Part shown: positions 46,955-58,667 of the stretch, one piece after another
How positions within the stretch are numbered: the stretch's first letter is position 1
How the letters are laid out: each line of letters begins with the position of its first letter
Assembly (NCBI GenBank): GCA_002964805.2
Contig: PUDQ02000003.1
Coordinates: 2,418,001 to 2,482,000, forward strand
DNA length: 64,000 bases
Direction of reading: 5' to 3'
From: Trametes villosa
Lineage: Eukaryota; Basidiomycota; Agaricomycetes; Polyporales; Polyporaceae
Made by a program: the position numbers and the translations under genes
The notes under the pieces: model-generated
The model's database searches: none
What the model saw: the letters and a program-made list of their open reading frames with translations, nothing else
Told to the model about the DNA's origin: nothing

Positions 46955-48300
46955 GATGTTGCTGAGGGGTAGCAAGAGTTTGACGGGGCGTTGAGGACAC
47001 TGGAGGGAGGGAGGGAGGCATGCGGGGGTTCTTATATGAGCTCGGAGAGATTGCTTTGGCAAGGCCAGTACCGAAGCTTGGAGGCGTGCATAGCGTGCGT
47101 AGCCAAGTCGTGCGCTTGGTGAAATAGCAGGTCCAAGGAAAGACAGCTTCGGGATGAGCGGGTCTTGGGCACGGTCGCCGTGGGGCCAGCAAGTCCCAGC
47201 ACCATTCAAAGAGTCCCGGGCTCGTTTTAACGGCAGCTCCAATGAGAAGGGAAGTGGGAGTGAAAGGTCTTGAGTTGAAGTGGAACTGCGACGCGCCGGC
47301 GCGCATTTCCACTGCCGCTATTTTGGCGAGACCTGCAAAATTCAATATCTTGATTAATGGCGTCATGGCTCAAGCGTGGTAATCGTTAGCATAGATACAC
47401 TATAAATTATCCATGCGCTGGCTTGACAGTGCGCATGGCCCCAGCGTACAGGGGCCCTGACAACACAATTGTTAAGACCGGATCCGTATGGGCCCTGGCA
47501 CGCGGTGCTGTAGAAACCGGAAGCTTCGCACCTATCGGGGTACAGAGACGCATTGCATAACACATCCACTCAAAAAGAGTAAGTCAAAGCTTACGCTGGA
47601 GAGAGGATGGTGTCAGCTGCTTAAATACCTGAGTCGGCGTGCCAGCGGGGGTCGGAGTCCGGACTCACCTCTATGATCTCGCGCATGCAGTCGGTACGGC
47701 TGTTGAGGTGCCCCTTCAAAGTGAGCACGTCTTTTCTAGAAAGCACATAGTTTACGACGCTGAACAAGATGATTTGGAGATGGTGACGAGGTGGTCCGGA
47801 GCCGGCTCTGAGCTCAACGTGGGCGGCGGCGACGACGACGACGCCGAGATAGGCGCCCAAACCAAAGGCAAATATTCACGAGCCAATCACAGACGATCCT
47901 GTGCACCGCCACGAATGCTACCCTCAAGCTTCCTACTAGTACATGAAGTTTGCGTCTTCGAGAACCAGTTCCCTCCCTCTCACTCGCTCACTACCGCTAA
48001 CGTAAGCTACAGGTTGCCTAGGATGCTGTGATCTGGAAACGCTATTGCTCCGCACTGACTTCAATGGGGTATCAGGCGCTCTGCGCATATTCGCGAGCTC
48101 CCTTGCCACCGTGACATCGGTTAGTCGCGGCAGTGGTAGCGTGTTCCCCCGCCGCCGATGTCTATACTTCACAAGTGCTTTCAAGCTGGATACCACCTCC
48201 AGGGAGTCCACGCATCTGGATGGAAGATATAAATGCATGCATACGGTCTAATAAAGTACGTGATCTCGCGACTGTCATACATATCGCAACAACATGATGC
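46955..48300. other. intergenic region between FPELE genes F and G
   Basis: The gap is 1.35 kb. On the minus strand around 47880-47690 an open frame (GAYLGVVVVAAAHVELRAG... MREIIE) ends at a GTGAGT donor and might be an exon, but no start or partner was found. GTGGAA/TTCCAC motifs recur at 47277-47315. Confidence 0.3.
47032..47037 (-). promoter_or_regulatory. TATA box of FPELE-family gene F
   Basis: The minus strand reads GCTCATATAAGAACC about 80 bp upstream of the ATG at 46954. Confidence 0.5.
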
Positions 48301-49275
48301 TCAAGGCAGTCGTATCTCGAGCTCCGGGAAGTAGTACAACTCCCCGTCCTTCTGCCTGCGGCGTCGGATGGCGATGATGTATAGCCAATGGAAGGGCACC
48401 ATGGTGTCACCCAGCGCGACTACGTCGTTGCTTCCGCGAACGATCGACTGCATTTTCAAGGTACAGTTGGGGTTGCCGTTGGCCTAAACAAGCAGTCGAC
48501 GCACGTCAGCAGCCGCGCAATGATATCTTTCGAACGCAGTCTCCATCCAGCTTACCTTAGCTGCCCAATGTTTTTTCTGCTTCCGCACTAGGGCGGTCAG
48601 AAGGTGACCGAGCGTGAAGCCGGTGGAGGGGTCCTTGGCGGTCCATGACTGTAACTGAGGTGGGGCCTTGATCAACTCGGACGAGAACTGTCGGCGATAC
48701 CAGGAGTTGGTCAGCACGCGTTGGGGCGACACAAGCAATAACGGAACCCACGAAACCCCTGTGCACACGCAACTGCACATTCGGCGGGAAGTTGCAGTCC
48801 ATAGGGCGTGCCGCGCCGTCTACGGACGTCGCGATGGTATAGTTCAATGGACCCATGGCCGTCGCATTATCGTAGGGCATTTGCATCCCCAGCACACCAC
48901 CAACACTGATCTTGATCCCGGGGCTCGGATCCGTGTCCGGCGGGATGGGCACGGCGAAGCGCTTGATAGAACGGTGGGGAAGATGGACCCGAGGTACGAG
49001 TGGATCCATCCCGTGGCAGACGCAGTTCAGGTCTTGTTGACCTTGCATGTATACTTCTCGCAGGTCAATCTCTTTTTCTTCCTCCTTCACGAAGACCTCT
49101 TGCGTTTCGGTGGTGCGCCGAGGGTCGTAGCTCGAACGCGATGCTGATGCGAGGGCCCATGTCGGCGTTGCAACAACACAGGCGCGGATTACAACTCACC
49201 AGAGGTATCGGCAGGCTGGGCCTGGGAGTACGCGCTGTGGGAGATGTTCACGGCGCGTCCGCTACGGCCTGACAT
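48301..49275 (-). CDS. FPELE-family protein G (subgroup II, unknown function)
   Basis: Four exons, 49275-49200, 49143-48752, 48687-48556 and 48483-48301, give 260 aa. It starts MSGRSGRAVNISHSAYSQ. The core begins FAVPIPPDTDPSPGIKI near residue 88, then VGGVLGMQMPYD, and ends exon 2 with VQLRVHRGF. Exon 3 starts FSSELIKAPP and contains FTLGHLLTALVRKQKKHW. Exon 4 (183 nt) has WLYIIAIRRRRQKDGEL and YYFPELEIRLP. The PPDTD variant of the strand motif is shared with gene H, suggesting they are closest relatives. Both core introns are phase 0. Function unknown. Confidence 0.85.
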
Positions 49276-49987
49276 CTCGGGGAATGTTGAATCGGTATGG
49301 GGAGGCGAGGTGGCCCCGGGGTCATTCTTATTCTGTCTGTGTGGAGGCCGTAGCGCAACTCTGGCTTGGTGTGTTTCCTTTACTTGCGTTCAATGCGACG
49401 ACAGCTGATTGAGAATGTTAGCTGCGGCAGCCATGGCGAGGGGAGGGAGCTAAGCGCATCTGTCACTGTCCTCCGTAGCTGAAGCGCCAGCGCCGCGACT
49501 CGCAGTCGTCGCTCCTCTGTCTTGCCGGCACAGTAGATGCGCCATGTGCAGCTCTGTGCTCGCGTATGTTGCGCGCGAAGGGCAGCAGCCGCCCAGTAAT
49601 GCTTGGAGAGTCATCGCGAGGGTATGGTCACTGGAGGAAGCGGCGGCGGAGCGGGGCTGCGGCGAGTCGCATCATACTGGGCAGCCAAAGCAGCGCGCTT
49701 CGTTCTAGAGAAGAAGCAACCCCGTGCCTTAAAGCTTTGTGTACGTCGCGGCTGCGGAGCGGCTAGATGGGCGGCAGCGATGAGCTGTCGTGAAGTTAGC
49801 AGTGGGACGGGCACTGTTATGGTGCACCTTGTACTCTCGCCCCGTCATCAGCTTACTTCGACTTCTGACAAGACAGAAGCTGGCGATAGCGTGATTGAAC
49901 ACGAAGATAGAGTCGTTGTTATATAGACAACTATGCTACAGTACTAGTATATTTCTAAGCTACACGCGAGACCGCCAGGCCAGTACC
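49276..49987. other. intergenic region between FPELE genes G and H
   Basis: This 712-bp gap holds the promoter of gene G and the terminator of gene H. No coding sequence is supported. Confidence 0.4.
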
Positions 49988-51270
49988 CTACAGACGAATC
50001 TCCACTTCCGGGAAGTAGTGGTAAGCGTGATATCTGTCGGTGAGGCGGCGGATGGCAACGAGATATATGTTGTCCCACGTCACCATTGTGCCCGAGTTAG
50101 GCATAAGGTCCTCGCCGACGAGATCCTGGAGGTCCTTTCCGCTGTAAGAACCCTTGAACTGTTGCAGGGGGCGGTAAGCGTCGAGCATGGCAGAAGGTGC
50201 TAGGAGAGACCCACCGCCGACGTATGCCAGCATTTGTACTGTTTCTCGACCATCATCGTGAGCAGACGGCCGAACGTGAAGCGCGCGCGCGGCTTCTTGT
50301 GCGAGCTCGAGTTGAAGACGCACATTGTGCGGGAGTCGCAATCGAACTACAGTGGAAGCACCCCATGTAAGCCCCACGGACACGCATCAAGATATGAAAG
50401 TGAGAAGGGAAGACGCACCAGTCCCCGGTGTACGAAGATATCAGCTCCCTTGAAGGCGTAGTCGATGTTGATGTATGCACCCTCGACGTTCTTGAAGATG
50501 TACCTGTTCTCCACCGAGCGCCGAATGTTGACGCAGCGCGAGCACTGCAACCCGAGCGAACCCCAAACGATAATCGGGACTGAGAACGCGTCCGTGTCCG
50601 GGGGCACCACGATGCGGAAACATTTGTCTGCGTCGGGCGCACGGAGCAGTGGCGCGTACGTGATGCCGCCCCAGAATCCGAGTTCAAGTCGCTGCTCTTC
50701 TAGCGTGGGCGGCTCGAAGGTGTGCTGCGGGTGTCCGAGGCTGGCCTCGTGGAGAACGACGAGAGTAGGGGCGATCGCGGGGGATGAGATAGACGATATG
50801 GCTGAGCTCGAGGAGGGCGCGCACCCGGCCTTCCTCGCGGGCTGGGCGGTGAGCCCTCGGCAGCCCTGGGTGGTGGACTTCGGGACTCGGTGAGCGCGGG
50901 CGTCCGGGATGACGGTGTTCGGAGGGTGTACCGCGGTGGCGTCACCTTCGTAGGGAAGGGCGGTTGACCCTAGATGACCCCTGACGATACCGTTCCAGTA
51001 CGGATCGGCGTCGGCGTAAGTCTCGGGTTTAGGGTGGTACACAGAGGCAGCAGCACCCGTGTAATGATAGGCCGGGTGCGAGTAGATAGGAGTGTCGTAA
51101 GGGAAGTTTGAGAAGGGAAAGGGAGTGAGGGCTGAGGTAGGACCGGCGACGCATGTCGAGGGCTGCGAGGCGGGTGCTGAAGGTGGGCGGGCGGAGGACG
51201 AGGAGGGATGTAAGGCGGGTGGGAGAGCGCGCCCATCGCGCGAACCGGAAGCGGGATGCGCCTCCTTCAT
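49988..51270 (-). CDS. FPELE-family protein H (subgroup II, unknown function)
   Basis: Three exons, 51270-50419, 50346-50215 and 50158-49988, give 384 aa. About 215 residues of Ser/Pro/Ala/Tyr-rich sequence precede the core, which begins FRIVVPPDTDAFSVPII near residue 218, then VWGSLGLQCSRCVNI, and ends exon 1 with ADIFVHRGL. Exon 2 starts FDCDSRTMCVF and contains FGRLLTMMVEKQYKCWH. Exon 3 (171 nt) has IYLVAIRRLTDRYHAY and HYFPEVEIRL. Introns are phase 0. A TATA box 47-53 bp before the ATG supports this start over any upstream exon. Function unknown. Confidence 0.85.
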
Positions 51271-51316
51271 TAGACGACGCTGAGCTCTGCTGCGACCTTG
51301 CCCAACTATCGTCGCG

Positions 51317-51323
51317 ATTTATA
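51317..51323 (-). promoter_or_regulatory. TATA box of FPELE-family gene H
   Basis: The minus strand reads CACTCTATAAATCGC about 50 bp upstream of the ATG at 51270. Confidence 0.5.
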
Positions 51324-53181
51324 GAGTGCGGGAAGGCGCGCGCGTTGCGTGGACTCACCATGTCGCTGCTCGCCCATTGGGGGACCGTTCGAATCGCCAT
51401 GGTGTCCGCCGCTCCCTCCAAGGGCGCGTTGGTGCGCGACGTTCGTTGGCGCCGTAGCTGTGCGCAGTCAGTATATTGGATTAAGCGACGAAATAATGCT
51501 GACCATACATTTTTGTTGAGCGGGTCGCTTGTAGAGCTTCGGCGGGCCGTCGAGGCCCAGCGCGTCTGCGAGGGAGCTGGAGTGCGGGCAGGGATGGGCG
51601 CTGGTCGGGTGGGCACGAGGCGTCAGGCGGGGGTGAAGTTGGCCGCTGGTGGAACGGGCGTAAGGGTGAGTCATGGCGTAGCGAGGTAGGGAGAGGGTAG
51701 GTATGAGTTGAGAGGGGCGTGCGGGAGGACAGGAGGGATCCTATGGCGCCGATGTTCGACTTTACCGGAGGACGGCGGAGGTGCGGGCGTCATTGCTGTC
51801 TACAGCTAGAGCACAATGGCTGCAGGCACCGTGCGGCGGGGCGGAAAATTTCATCACTCGCTGGCTTTGAACCGTCGCGCCTGCGACGGCGAAGCAGGGG
51901 TGCATCATCGGACAGTCCAGGAGCTCGAACACGCGGGGCGTGGTAGCAATGGCTCCTGCTGTATACGGAAGTTCAGAACAAGGCATCAGGAGAAGCGTAG
52001 CGCAGTCACTTGCCGTTTGCGGCCTTTGCCGATGCGAAACCCCGTAGACCTATCTTACCGGCCTTCAGGGTGTCATTGGCGCGGTCAGGAAGGCCGTTTG
52101 GGACCCCATTCGCTACGGAGCCTCGGTGGACAATGCGCCGCATGCCGCCCCCTGTACGGCATCGGATTGCATTTGGCACTGGGGCCGCTGCGGCCTGCAA
52201 CATTGCGGTTTTATGCTCCACTTCCGAGTCGTCGTGCCGACCACAGCACGCGGACGGCGTGTTGCAAGACCGCTCAGCGGTGCCCGCGTCCTGGTCGGTA
52301 TACTACGACGGCCGTCGTCTCCTCCGAGTCGGCATCCATGGTATCGTCCTGAAGTCGTATCCGGTACGATGTGCAGACGATACACGCCGAGGGCACGATC
52401 CCGCCATAGAGTCAATCTGTTATGCGTGCATCGGGGACGGCGGCGGCGGCGCCAGCCGTCGATGAAGAGCAGAATTTCAAAGCAAATTGTGCCGCAGGAA
52501 GTTCTGGCGAACCATCTGTTGTCACGGTGAGTTTCGGCCTAGAGGCGGTACCGGGGGTAGACTTGCTGCAGCGCGGCCATGCTTCGTGAAGCTATCTCAG
52601 GGTTATGCCGCGAGCAGACGAGGAAGAGAGTAGGTTGTAATGCTGACGAATCGCACTGTTTTCGCGTGGGGCTTGAGTTCCAACGTCTCAAAGCTGTTAT
52701 CGCACTGGTGTAGAAAATCTGTACGGCGGCGCGTGGCACAGTCGGCAAAGTTGTTGGTCTACTAGTACTAGGTCAGCTGTACAGCACGTCAGCAGTTCAA
52801 AATCAAACTCGCGAACCTTTGGTTGGGTGTTTCCGAGCGCGATAGGCCATTCAGCTCGTCGCGGTAGCTTTTACCGGTGGTCACCGTTGGCTCACTGCCG
52901 GTGGCCGCGCGCGCCAGGTCACGGTGTCGCGCGCGGTCCTGCGCGAGCCTCGCACGGTACGCGGGAAGCGCCCGCGCCGATCGTTGGAGCGCGCGCCCAC
53001 GCGCGAACGTCCTCGAACATGCTCGACGACGATGACCACCTCCCTCGCGCTGTCTATCGCAACGGCCAACTGTCTTATAACACCGTGTACTGTCATATCT
53101 TGAAAAACCTTCTCTAACATCTGCTCCAACCCACACGCGATATCTCGGAATCTCATCTACGCTCCTTAGACTCCCTCCGCC
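51324..53181. other. 1.9-kb region between FPELE gene H and the Hikeshi gene
   Basis: Both flanking genes are transcribed outward, so two promoters lie here. Open frames at 51816-52352 and 52010-52465 (plus) carry no motif and no clear start or splice sites. The region could hold a decayed gene, but I cannot identify it. Confidence 0.3.
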
Positions 53182-53916
53182 ATGTTTGGCTGTTTAGTCG
53201 CGGGACGCCTTCTTCAAACTAACCTCCAGCAAGTTGACGAGACGCACGCAATCTTCGAGCTTCCATCGGCTGGGTCTATAAATCACGTCTGCGTGTTCTT
53301 GTTGGGTACAGGTACGCATCAGTCGGTTTGAGTTGTGGGCACCTGTTTGAGCTGTGTTACCATCGCAGTGCCATTTCCCGATGGATACGGCGCGACAGTA
53401 CACTTCTACTGGCCGGGGAAGGGGTTTCAGCTACTAGGAATGTGAGTTCCAGGAATACGTTGCGCGCGTGGACCACCCCGGGGCTCCTAGATCTGACTGG
53501 TTTGCAGGCTCTCCAATGAGAAACCATCAGCCATCTTCCGCCTTCGCGGCACGTTCTCTGCGCAATCCACGAACACGCACGCGGTATTCTCTGGTGCGGT
53601 GTCGGACGCATCGCCATCGGAGGTTACCGCGATACTCGGCCTATCCATCGAGCCCTTAGCGCAGATCATGCAGGAAGTCTCGACACTCCCATCAGCAGTC
53701 GCGAAGGCGAACAGCAACACCAACGCGGACGCGACGCGACTAGCGGAGCGTGTGGTCAAACATCTCTTCAACTACGTCTCCAGCTTCGTCGGAGGTAACC
53801 CCTCGGCGATGTCCCCAGACCTCTTGGTTCCGATGGGTGTCATCGCGAAGTGGTACGAGAGCTTTATGACGAAGGTCAGGAATACGGGGACAGCATTTTT
53901 GGAAAGGGAGGAGTAG
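53182..53916 (+). CDS. OPI10: Hikeshi/OPI10 nuclear import carrier for Hsp70
   Basis: Three exons, 53182-53311, 53369-53441 and 53508-53916, give 203 aa. The start [18 protein letters not shown], the segments [35 protein letters not shown], and the C-terminal helices HLFNYVSSF and [10 protein letters not shown] match Hikeshi along its whole length (human 197 aa). Hikeshi carries Hsp70 into the nucleus during heat stress; the yeast homologue Opi10 is linked to phospholipid phenotypes. All junctions are GT/AG and in phase. Confidence 0.95.
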
Positions 53917-54403
53917 TTGTCACGTTCATGAGGAAAGGTTCGTGCACTTGCACTGTTACGGTGTCGGCTCTCTCACCCAAGCAAGATGTATGCGCGGCCC
54001 TTCACCCAGGGAATATTGCGTCAAATAGTCAATCAATGTATGAGTATAGTTTCTGCTCAGAAAGCGTCGCAGACATCGTCCCCGGCCATCCCGCGATCTG
54101 CTGTGTGCGATATCTAGTTCGCTTTTCGGCATCTACACCTGGGACCCCTCTCCTTAGACACCTTAGGGTATCGCAGAAGGAAGACGCTCTCGGGTGCTCT
54201 CTCGACCGAAGGAGCGTTCATTACAAGCTTCGCAAGCCCGCCTCGCGGTAGGAAGTGAAACGTGCGCGCTGCATGGCGGTTTTCGCTGTGCTGCGGTAGC
54301 AACCCTATCACCCACGCTCACCATGATCCCTTTTCAACACCACCACTTCCATACCTCCGCCAGCTCTCTCGTGCAGGTCGTCCAACACCCGCATTCCTTC
54401 TCA
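53917..54403. other. intergenic region before the first BTB-like gene
   Basis: The gap is 487 bp between two plus-strand genes. An in-frame ATG at 54323 could extend the BTB protein by 27 residues (MIPFQHHHFH...), but the two sister genes support the start at 54404. No other feature is seen. Confidence 0.35.
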
Positions 54404-55405
54404 ATGTCTACCCCACCATCGCACACACCCTACAAGGACCCGTCGCTGGGCGACCTCATAATCCGCACCGCCGACGGCGTCGATTTCCACGTACACCGCC
54501 GCCGCCTCGCGGATGTGTCCCCCATCTTTGCCGACATGTTCTCCCTCCCCGAGCCACCCACGGAGGGCGGCAAAGCAGTGGTCGACGTATCTGAGGGCAG
54601 CGACGTCTGGGGCAAGCTGCTCCCGATCGTCCACGTCGACGAAGAACCTAAACTTTCGTTGCCGGACATTCGTAACCTCCTTGAGGCCTCCGACAAGTAT
54701 CAGATTCCGGGCCTGAAGAGCCGGATGCGCACACATCTCCTCTGCCCAGATGTCCTGGGGGACTCACCACACGCGGTGTATGCCTTGGCTTGCAAGGCCC
54801 GTCTCGAAGCCGTCGCGCGCGCCGCTGCACGCTGCACGCTGAAGCTCCCTATCTACCCTCCCGACATCCCGGAATTCACGGAGATTTCCGCCCGGCCGCT
54901 CTTCCGTCTTCTTCAGTATCGCAAGAAGTGCGCCGAGGTCGCCAAGGAGGTCGTTGACGTCAACCCGGCGATCCCCTTACTCACCGGGTCTGGATGGATA
55001 TCGGGCGGCTGTCCGGACGCCCAGAACTGTAACACGCAGGTCTGTCGGCGAACTACTGTCACGATAGAGGTTCAATGGTACAGCGGGAAGAAGAAATCAG
55101 CGATAGAGAAGACACACAGCGTGCGGACCCTCTGGCTGGATTATCTACGGGAGCTTGCCAAAGAACTCGAATTCCGGCCACACGAATCAGTCGCGCACGA
55201 CTTCACTCTCCTCTCACCTGTCATAACCTCTGTGACGATGTCGTGCCTACAGTGCTCTCCGACAATCTACGCGGAAGCGTCCAAATTCGCTGGTGTGGTA
55301 GAAGGGAAGATTAAAGAGGCCATTTCGAAGGTGCGTCCACGCGCCCGCGGCTGTTTCAGCGACAACTTGCTCACCAAGCCTCAGGTGCAGTTGACCTTCG
55401 ACTAA
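54404..55405 (+). CDS. BTB/POZ-domain protein 1 of tandem array
   Basis: Two exons, 54404-55330 (927 nt) and 55385-55405, give 315 aa. The BTB/POZ fold is seen as DPSLGDLIIRTADGVDFHVH, RRRLADVSPIFADMFSLP, then VVDVSEGSDVWGKLLPIVH and LLEASDKYQIPGLKSRM, with HAVYALACK after it. The C-terminal half is helical and ends with a MSCLQCSPTIYAEASKFAG segment containing C-x2-C. The tiny last exon codes VQLTFD. This layout is common in Agaricomycetes, where such proteins form large families; BTB domains usually mediate dimerisation or cullin-3 binding, but no partner is known here. Confidence 0.85.
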   Translation: MSTPPSHTPYKDPSLGDLIIRTADGVDFHVHRRRLADVSPIFADMFSLPEPPTEGGKAVVDVSEGSDVWGKLLPIVHVDEEPKLSLPDIRNLLEASDKYQIPGLKSRMRTHLLCPDVLGDSPHAVYALACKARLEAVARAAARCTLKLPIYPPDIPEFTEISARPLFRLLQYRKKCAEVAKEVVDVNPAIPLLTGSGWISGGCPDAQNCNTQVCRRTTVTIEVQWYSGKKKSAIEKTHSVRTLWLDYLRELAKELEFRPHESVAHDFTLLSPVITSVTMSCLQCSPTIYAEASKFAGVVEGKIKEAISKVRPRARGCFSDNLLTKPQVQLTFD

Positions 55406-56150
55406 TGTTCTGTGTGGCATATGAACCCGTATGAATGTGAGTTTCTTGCGTCTTCGACCTCTTGTCCGCATCAATACCGATGGTGGTGCTTACATTCTGC
55501 GCCGAAGGAGTACTGTATCTTGTTTCGCTATATCGGCAGTCACAATATCGCGCGTTATTGTCTGTATGACGTTCGTTCCGACTCGCTACCGACAAAGGTG
55601 ATTGGGCTTTCCATCGATGCGCATATCGTCGCGGATTCTGCGTGTGGACTACGTTGAACACTCCGTGTGGGCGGAGTACGTCAGGTCATATGTTATCGTG
55701 TACCACAACCCCTCCCCATAAGCTTATGCCGGTTATAGCTGCGCTTATCCCCTTCTTCCGATCTCTATCGTGGCCTCAGTGATACTGACATAGCGCAGCG
55801 ACAAGCTCGGAAGTGTGCATATGGTGAGTGTGAAGACCGCCCTATCCTGCACTGAGCTCGCTGATGATTCGTCGTTCTCGCGTTCTAGATACCTCGAATA
55901 AGGCTGGCATCGGCTCAGACCGGTCAGCGTACCCCGGCTGGAATCTCTCCCCTAAGAAGGCGGTGTGCGATTCGGGCATTCTAACATCGTCCCTTCGGAC
56001 TGGACGGCGTTACGTGTGTCGGATGGGAGCATCCATGCTGCGGTAGCGCTGCGGTAAGTAGTCCCAACTGGATGACCTCCGTTCGTCCATCACACTCGAC
56101 CCCCTGTCGCCTCTGTCCATTCAGATCGACTCACCTCTTTGCTTTGCAAG
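55406..56150. other. intergenic region between BTB-like genes 1 and 2
   Basis: No gene is supported. It should hold the promoter of BTB gene 2. Palindromic or TATA elements are not obvious. Confidence 0.35.
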
Positions 56151-57174
56151 ATGTCTGCAAATACCTGTAGTCCCACATACCGGGATCCTTCTATCGGCGA
56201 TCTCATCATCCGCACAGCAAACAACGTCGAGTTCTACGTCTTCCGCCGCCGCATCGCGGACGTCTCCCCCGTCTTCGCCGACATCTTCACCCTACTCAAC
56301 TCTGCGGACTCATCCTCATCGCCGGAAGCTGCGGGGAGACCCAAGGAGGCCGTCGATGTCGCCGAATCGTTCTACCTGTGGAGAATGCTACTCCCTCTCA
56401 TCCACGGCGACGCGGAACCAACCCTCTTCCTGGCGGATATCCGCGCACTACTCGATGCCGGCAAGAAGTACCAGATGACGTGCGTCAAGAACCGCATGGC
56501 GATCCATCTCTCCCGCTTCGACCTCATCGAACAGCACCCGTTCGCCGTGTACGCGTTGGCTTGCGCTGAGGGGTTTCTGGAGGTCGCGCGCATGGCCGCG
56601 AGGCGCACGCTGCGTCTGCCCATCTGCCCGCCTGACGTGGCCGAATATTCGCTCGTGAGTGGGCGGGCGATCTTTCAGCTCCTGAAGTACCGCAAGGATT
56701 GCGCTATCGAGGCGAAGGCGGCGTTCACCATCAATAGTCTCAAGAAGCGCGACTCGGCCGCGGAGTGGCTAATATCGGTGCTCCCGAGAAGGAAAGGGTG
56801 CGGCTCGCCGTCGTGTCCGTCGAACATCAGCGTCCTGATAGAGACGTGGAAAACGGCAAAAATGCAAGTGCGTCCGCAGTGGATCGCGTATATGAAGAGG
56901 CTGGTCACGGAGCTCGATGTGCTCCCTTGCGGCTCGGTGGCGCACTCTGCTGCCCTGCTTTTGCCCTTCGTGAACACCGTGGTGGATCCGTGCACGCGGT
57001 GCGGGGAGGAGGTCTGCGACGAGCTCCAGCGGTTCGCGAAGAAGGCAGAGGCGAGAATTGAGGAAGCAATTGACAAGGTGCGTGGACATGTTGTCGTATA
57101 ACGCATGTGCTACTAGCGTATATTCACCCTACACGCTTGTGCCACTATAGGTATCCCTCGTTCTCGAGTCCTGA
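56151..57174 (+). CDS. BTB/POZ-domain protein 2 of tandem array
   Basis: Two exons, 56151-57077 (927 nt, the same length as in gene 1) and 57151-57174, give 316 aa. Motifs parallel gene 1: DPSIGDLIIRTANNVEFYVF, RRRIADVSPVFADIFTLL, LLDAGKKYQMTCVKNRM, FAVYALACAEGFLEVARMAA, and a C-terminal C-x2-C in DPCTRCGEEVCDEL. The last exon would code VSLVLES; without splicing the protein ends RGHVVV at 57101. Splicing is favoured because genes 1 and 3 have a matching tiny last exon. An in-frame upstream ATG (56139) exists. Confidence 0.83.
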
Positions 57175-57625
57175 TTGCGGTGGAGGACCGGGGGCTGTGT
57201 ATGAATAATAGGTAAGATGCGGTATCTGTCAATCGCTGTACACGAACTAAGCTGAACTCCTCCCGATGCAACGCAGTATGAATTCCTCCAAGTTGTATCA
57301 TTGAAATCGGCTAGTCGCTGCGCTTTACTGCAAGAGTTGGCATATTTCTTTCTCGTAGGGCTCTAATCGACGCAGCGACAAACCCTATCAGTAGCCCGGA
57401 TGAACGGTGCGTAATCTATCATAATGAATACACTGAAAGAGGGAGCCGCGAGGTCGAACGGAGATCCAAGAAGTCCCAGCGAAGCGTGCCTCATGCATTC
57501 AGCGTGAACGACTGCTGCACGCTGCCACCCGGCTGCGGCCACTGCGGTAATAGGATGCATCATGATAAAACGGCGAGCTGCCTCCTGCTTGCCTTGGACT
57601 ACGAGCCACCACCTTCGCCCCCTAC
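57175..57625. other. intergenic region between BTB-like genes 2 and 3
   Basis: The gap is 451 bp; nothing beyond an expected promoter is seen. Confidence 0.35.
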
Positions 57626-58667
57626 ATGTCAGACAACGACATGGCGATCGGAAAAACCATCGCTTACGCTAACGGAATTCCCGCCCCCGTCCTGCCCTAC
57701 AACGATCCTTCTGCAGGCGACGCTATCATACGCACCTCCGACGGCGTCGAGCTTCACGTCCTGCGGGCTCCTATGGTCGCTGTAGGCCTCGATCCAAACG
57801 GCATGCTCTCCAAAGGTCGCGCCGGCGCGGACCCGAACATCAAGCTCACAATCACTGTCCAGGAGACCGCCGCGGTGTGGGAGAAGCTCCTCCGCGTATG
57901 CCTCATGCACGAGGAGCTGCCGTACTCCCTCGCCGATGTCGTCGCACTCTTGGAGGCTGGCCGCAAGTACGGCCTCGCGGGGATGCCCACGCGGATGCGG
58001 TACGCCCTCGCCCAGCCGGCACTCCTCGAGAAGGAGCCCGTGTGGGTGTTCCTTCTCGCGAGCACGCACCGCCTGCACGACATCGCCACGATCGCGGCAC
58101 GCCGCGCGCTCGATCTTCCAACTCTGCGCCACGACGCGTTCGACGGCCTCCAGGCGGTGACGGGCGTGGACTACTACCGACTGATGGCGTACCGCGATGC
58201 GTGCGGGAGGGCCGCGAAGGCGGTGACGCTGCCGCAGGAAGGCGACGAGGTGCTCCCGGGCTGGATCGCGAGCAACCCGGCGTACTGGAAGCCGCTGTCG
58301 ATGACCTGCGTCGGTGTGTGCGCGGCCGAGTCGAAGACGGTACTAGTCACGGAGGAGGAGGGCAGTCCGACAACCATCTATGTGCGCATCCGCAACTCCT
58401 GGGTTGTCTATCTCGAGGCGTTGGGGAGGATGCTCGGGGAGCAGCCGCGGCCGGCCCTTGCCTCCTCTCCAGCGCTCCTCGAGCCTGTCATTGCGTCCTC
58501 CGTGAAGTGCGCACACTGCGCGAAAACGATATACCGCGGCTGTGTTGCGTTCTCGAGGGCGATGGAGGCCAAGATCGAGCAGGCTGTATCTGAGGCAAGT
58601 TATGTTGCTCGGGACAGCTCGCAGGCACTAACCTGAAACTACGTCGCAGGTGATGCTCGCGGCGTAG
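57626..58667 (+). CDS. BTB/POZ-like protein 3 of tandem array (diverged)
   Basis: Two exons, 57626-58594 and 58650-58667, give 328 aa. The domain opening DPSAGDAIIRTSDGVELHVL is clear, but the middle of the BTB fold is altered (APMVAVGLDPNGMLSKG replaces the ADVSPIFADMF block), so dimerisation may be lost. LLEAGRKYGLAGMPTRM and the C-terminal VKCAHCAKTIYRGC segment match the sisters. The final intron uses a GC donor (GAG|GCAAGT) with acceptor CGCAG, giving the last exon VMLAA; reading through instead gives a stop at 58636 after SSQALT. The intron position equals that of genes 1 and 2. Confidence 0.8.

Noticed and set aside
57877..58593. 238-codon plus-strand ORF within BTB gene 3
   Set aside because: Frame-shifted shadow of the BTB exon, rich in Arg/Gly/Pro.
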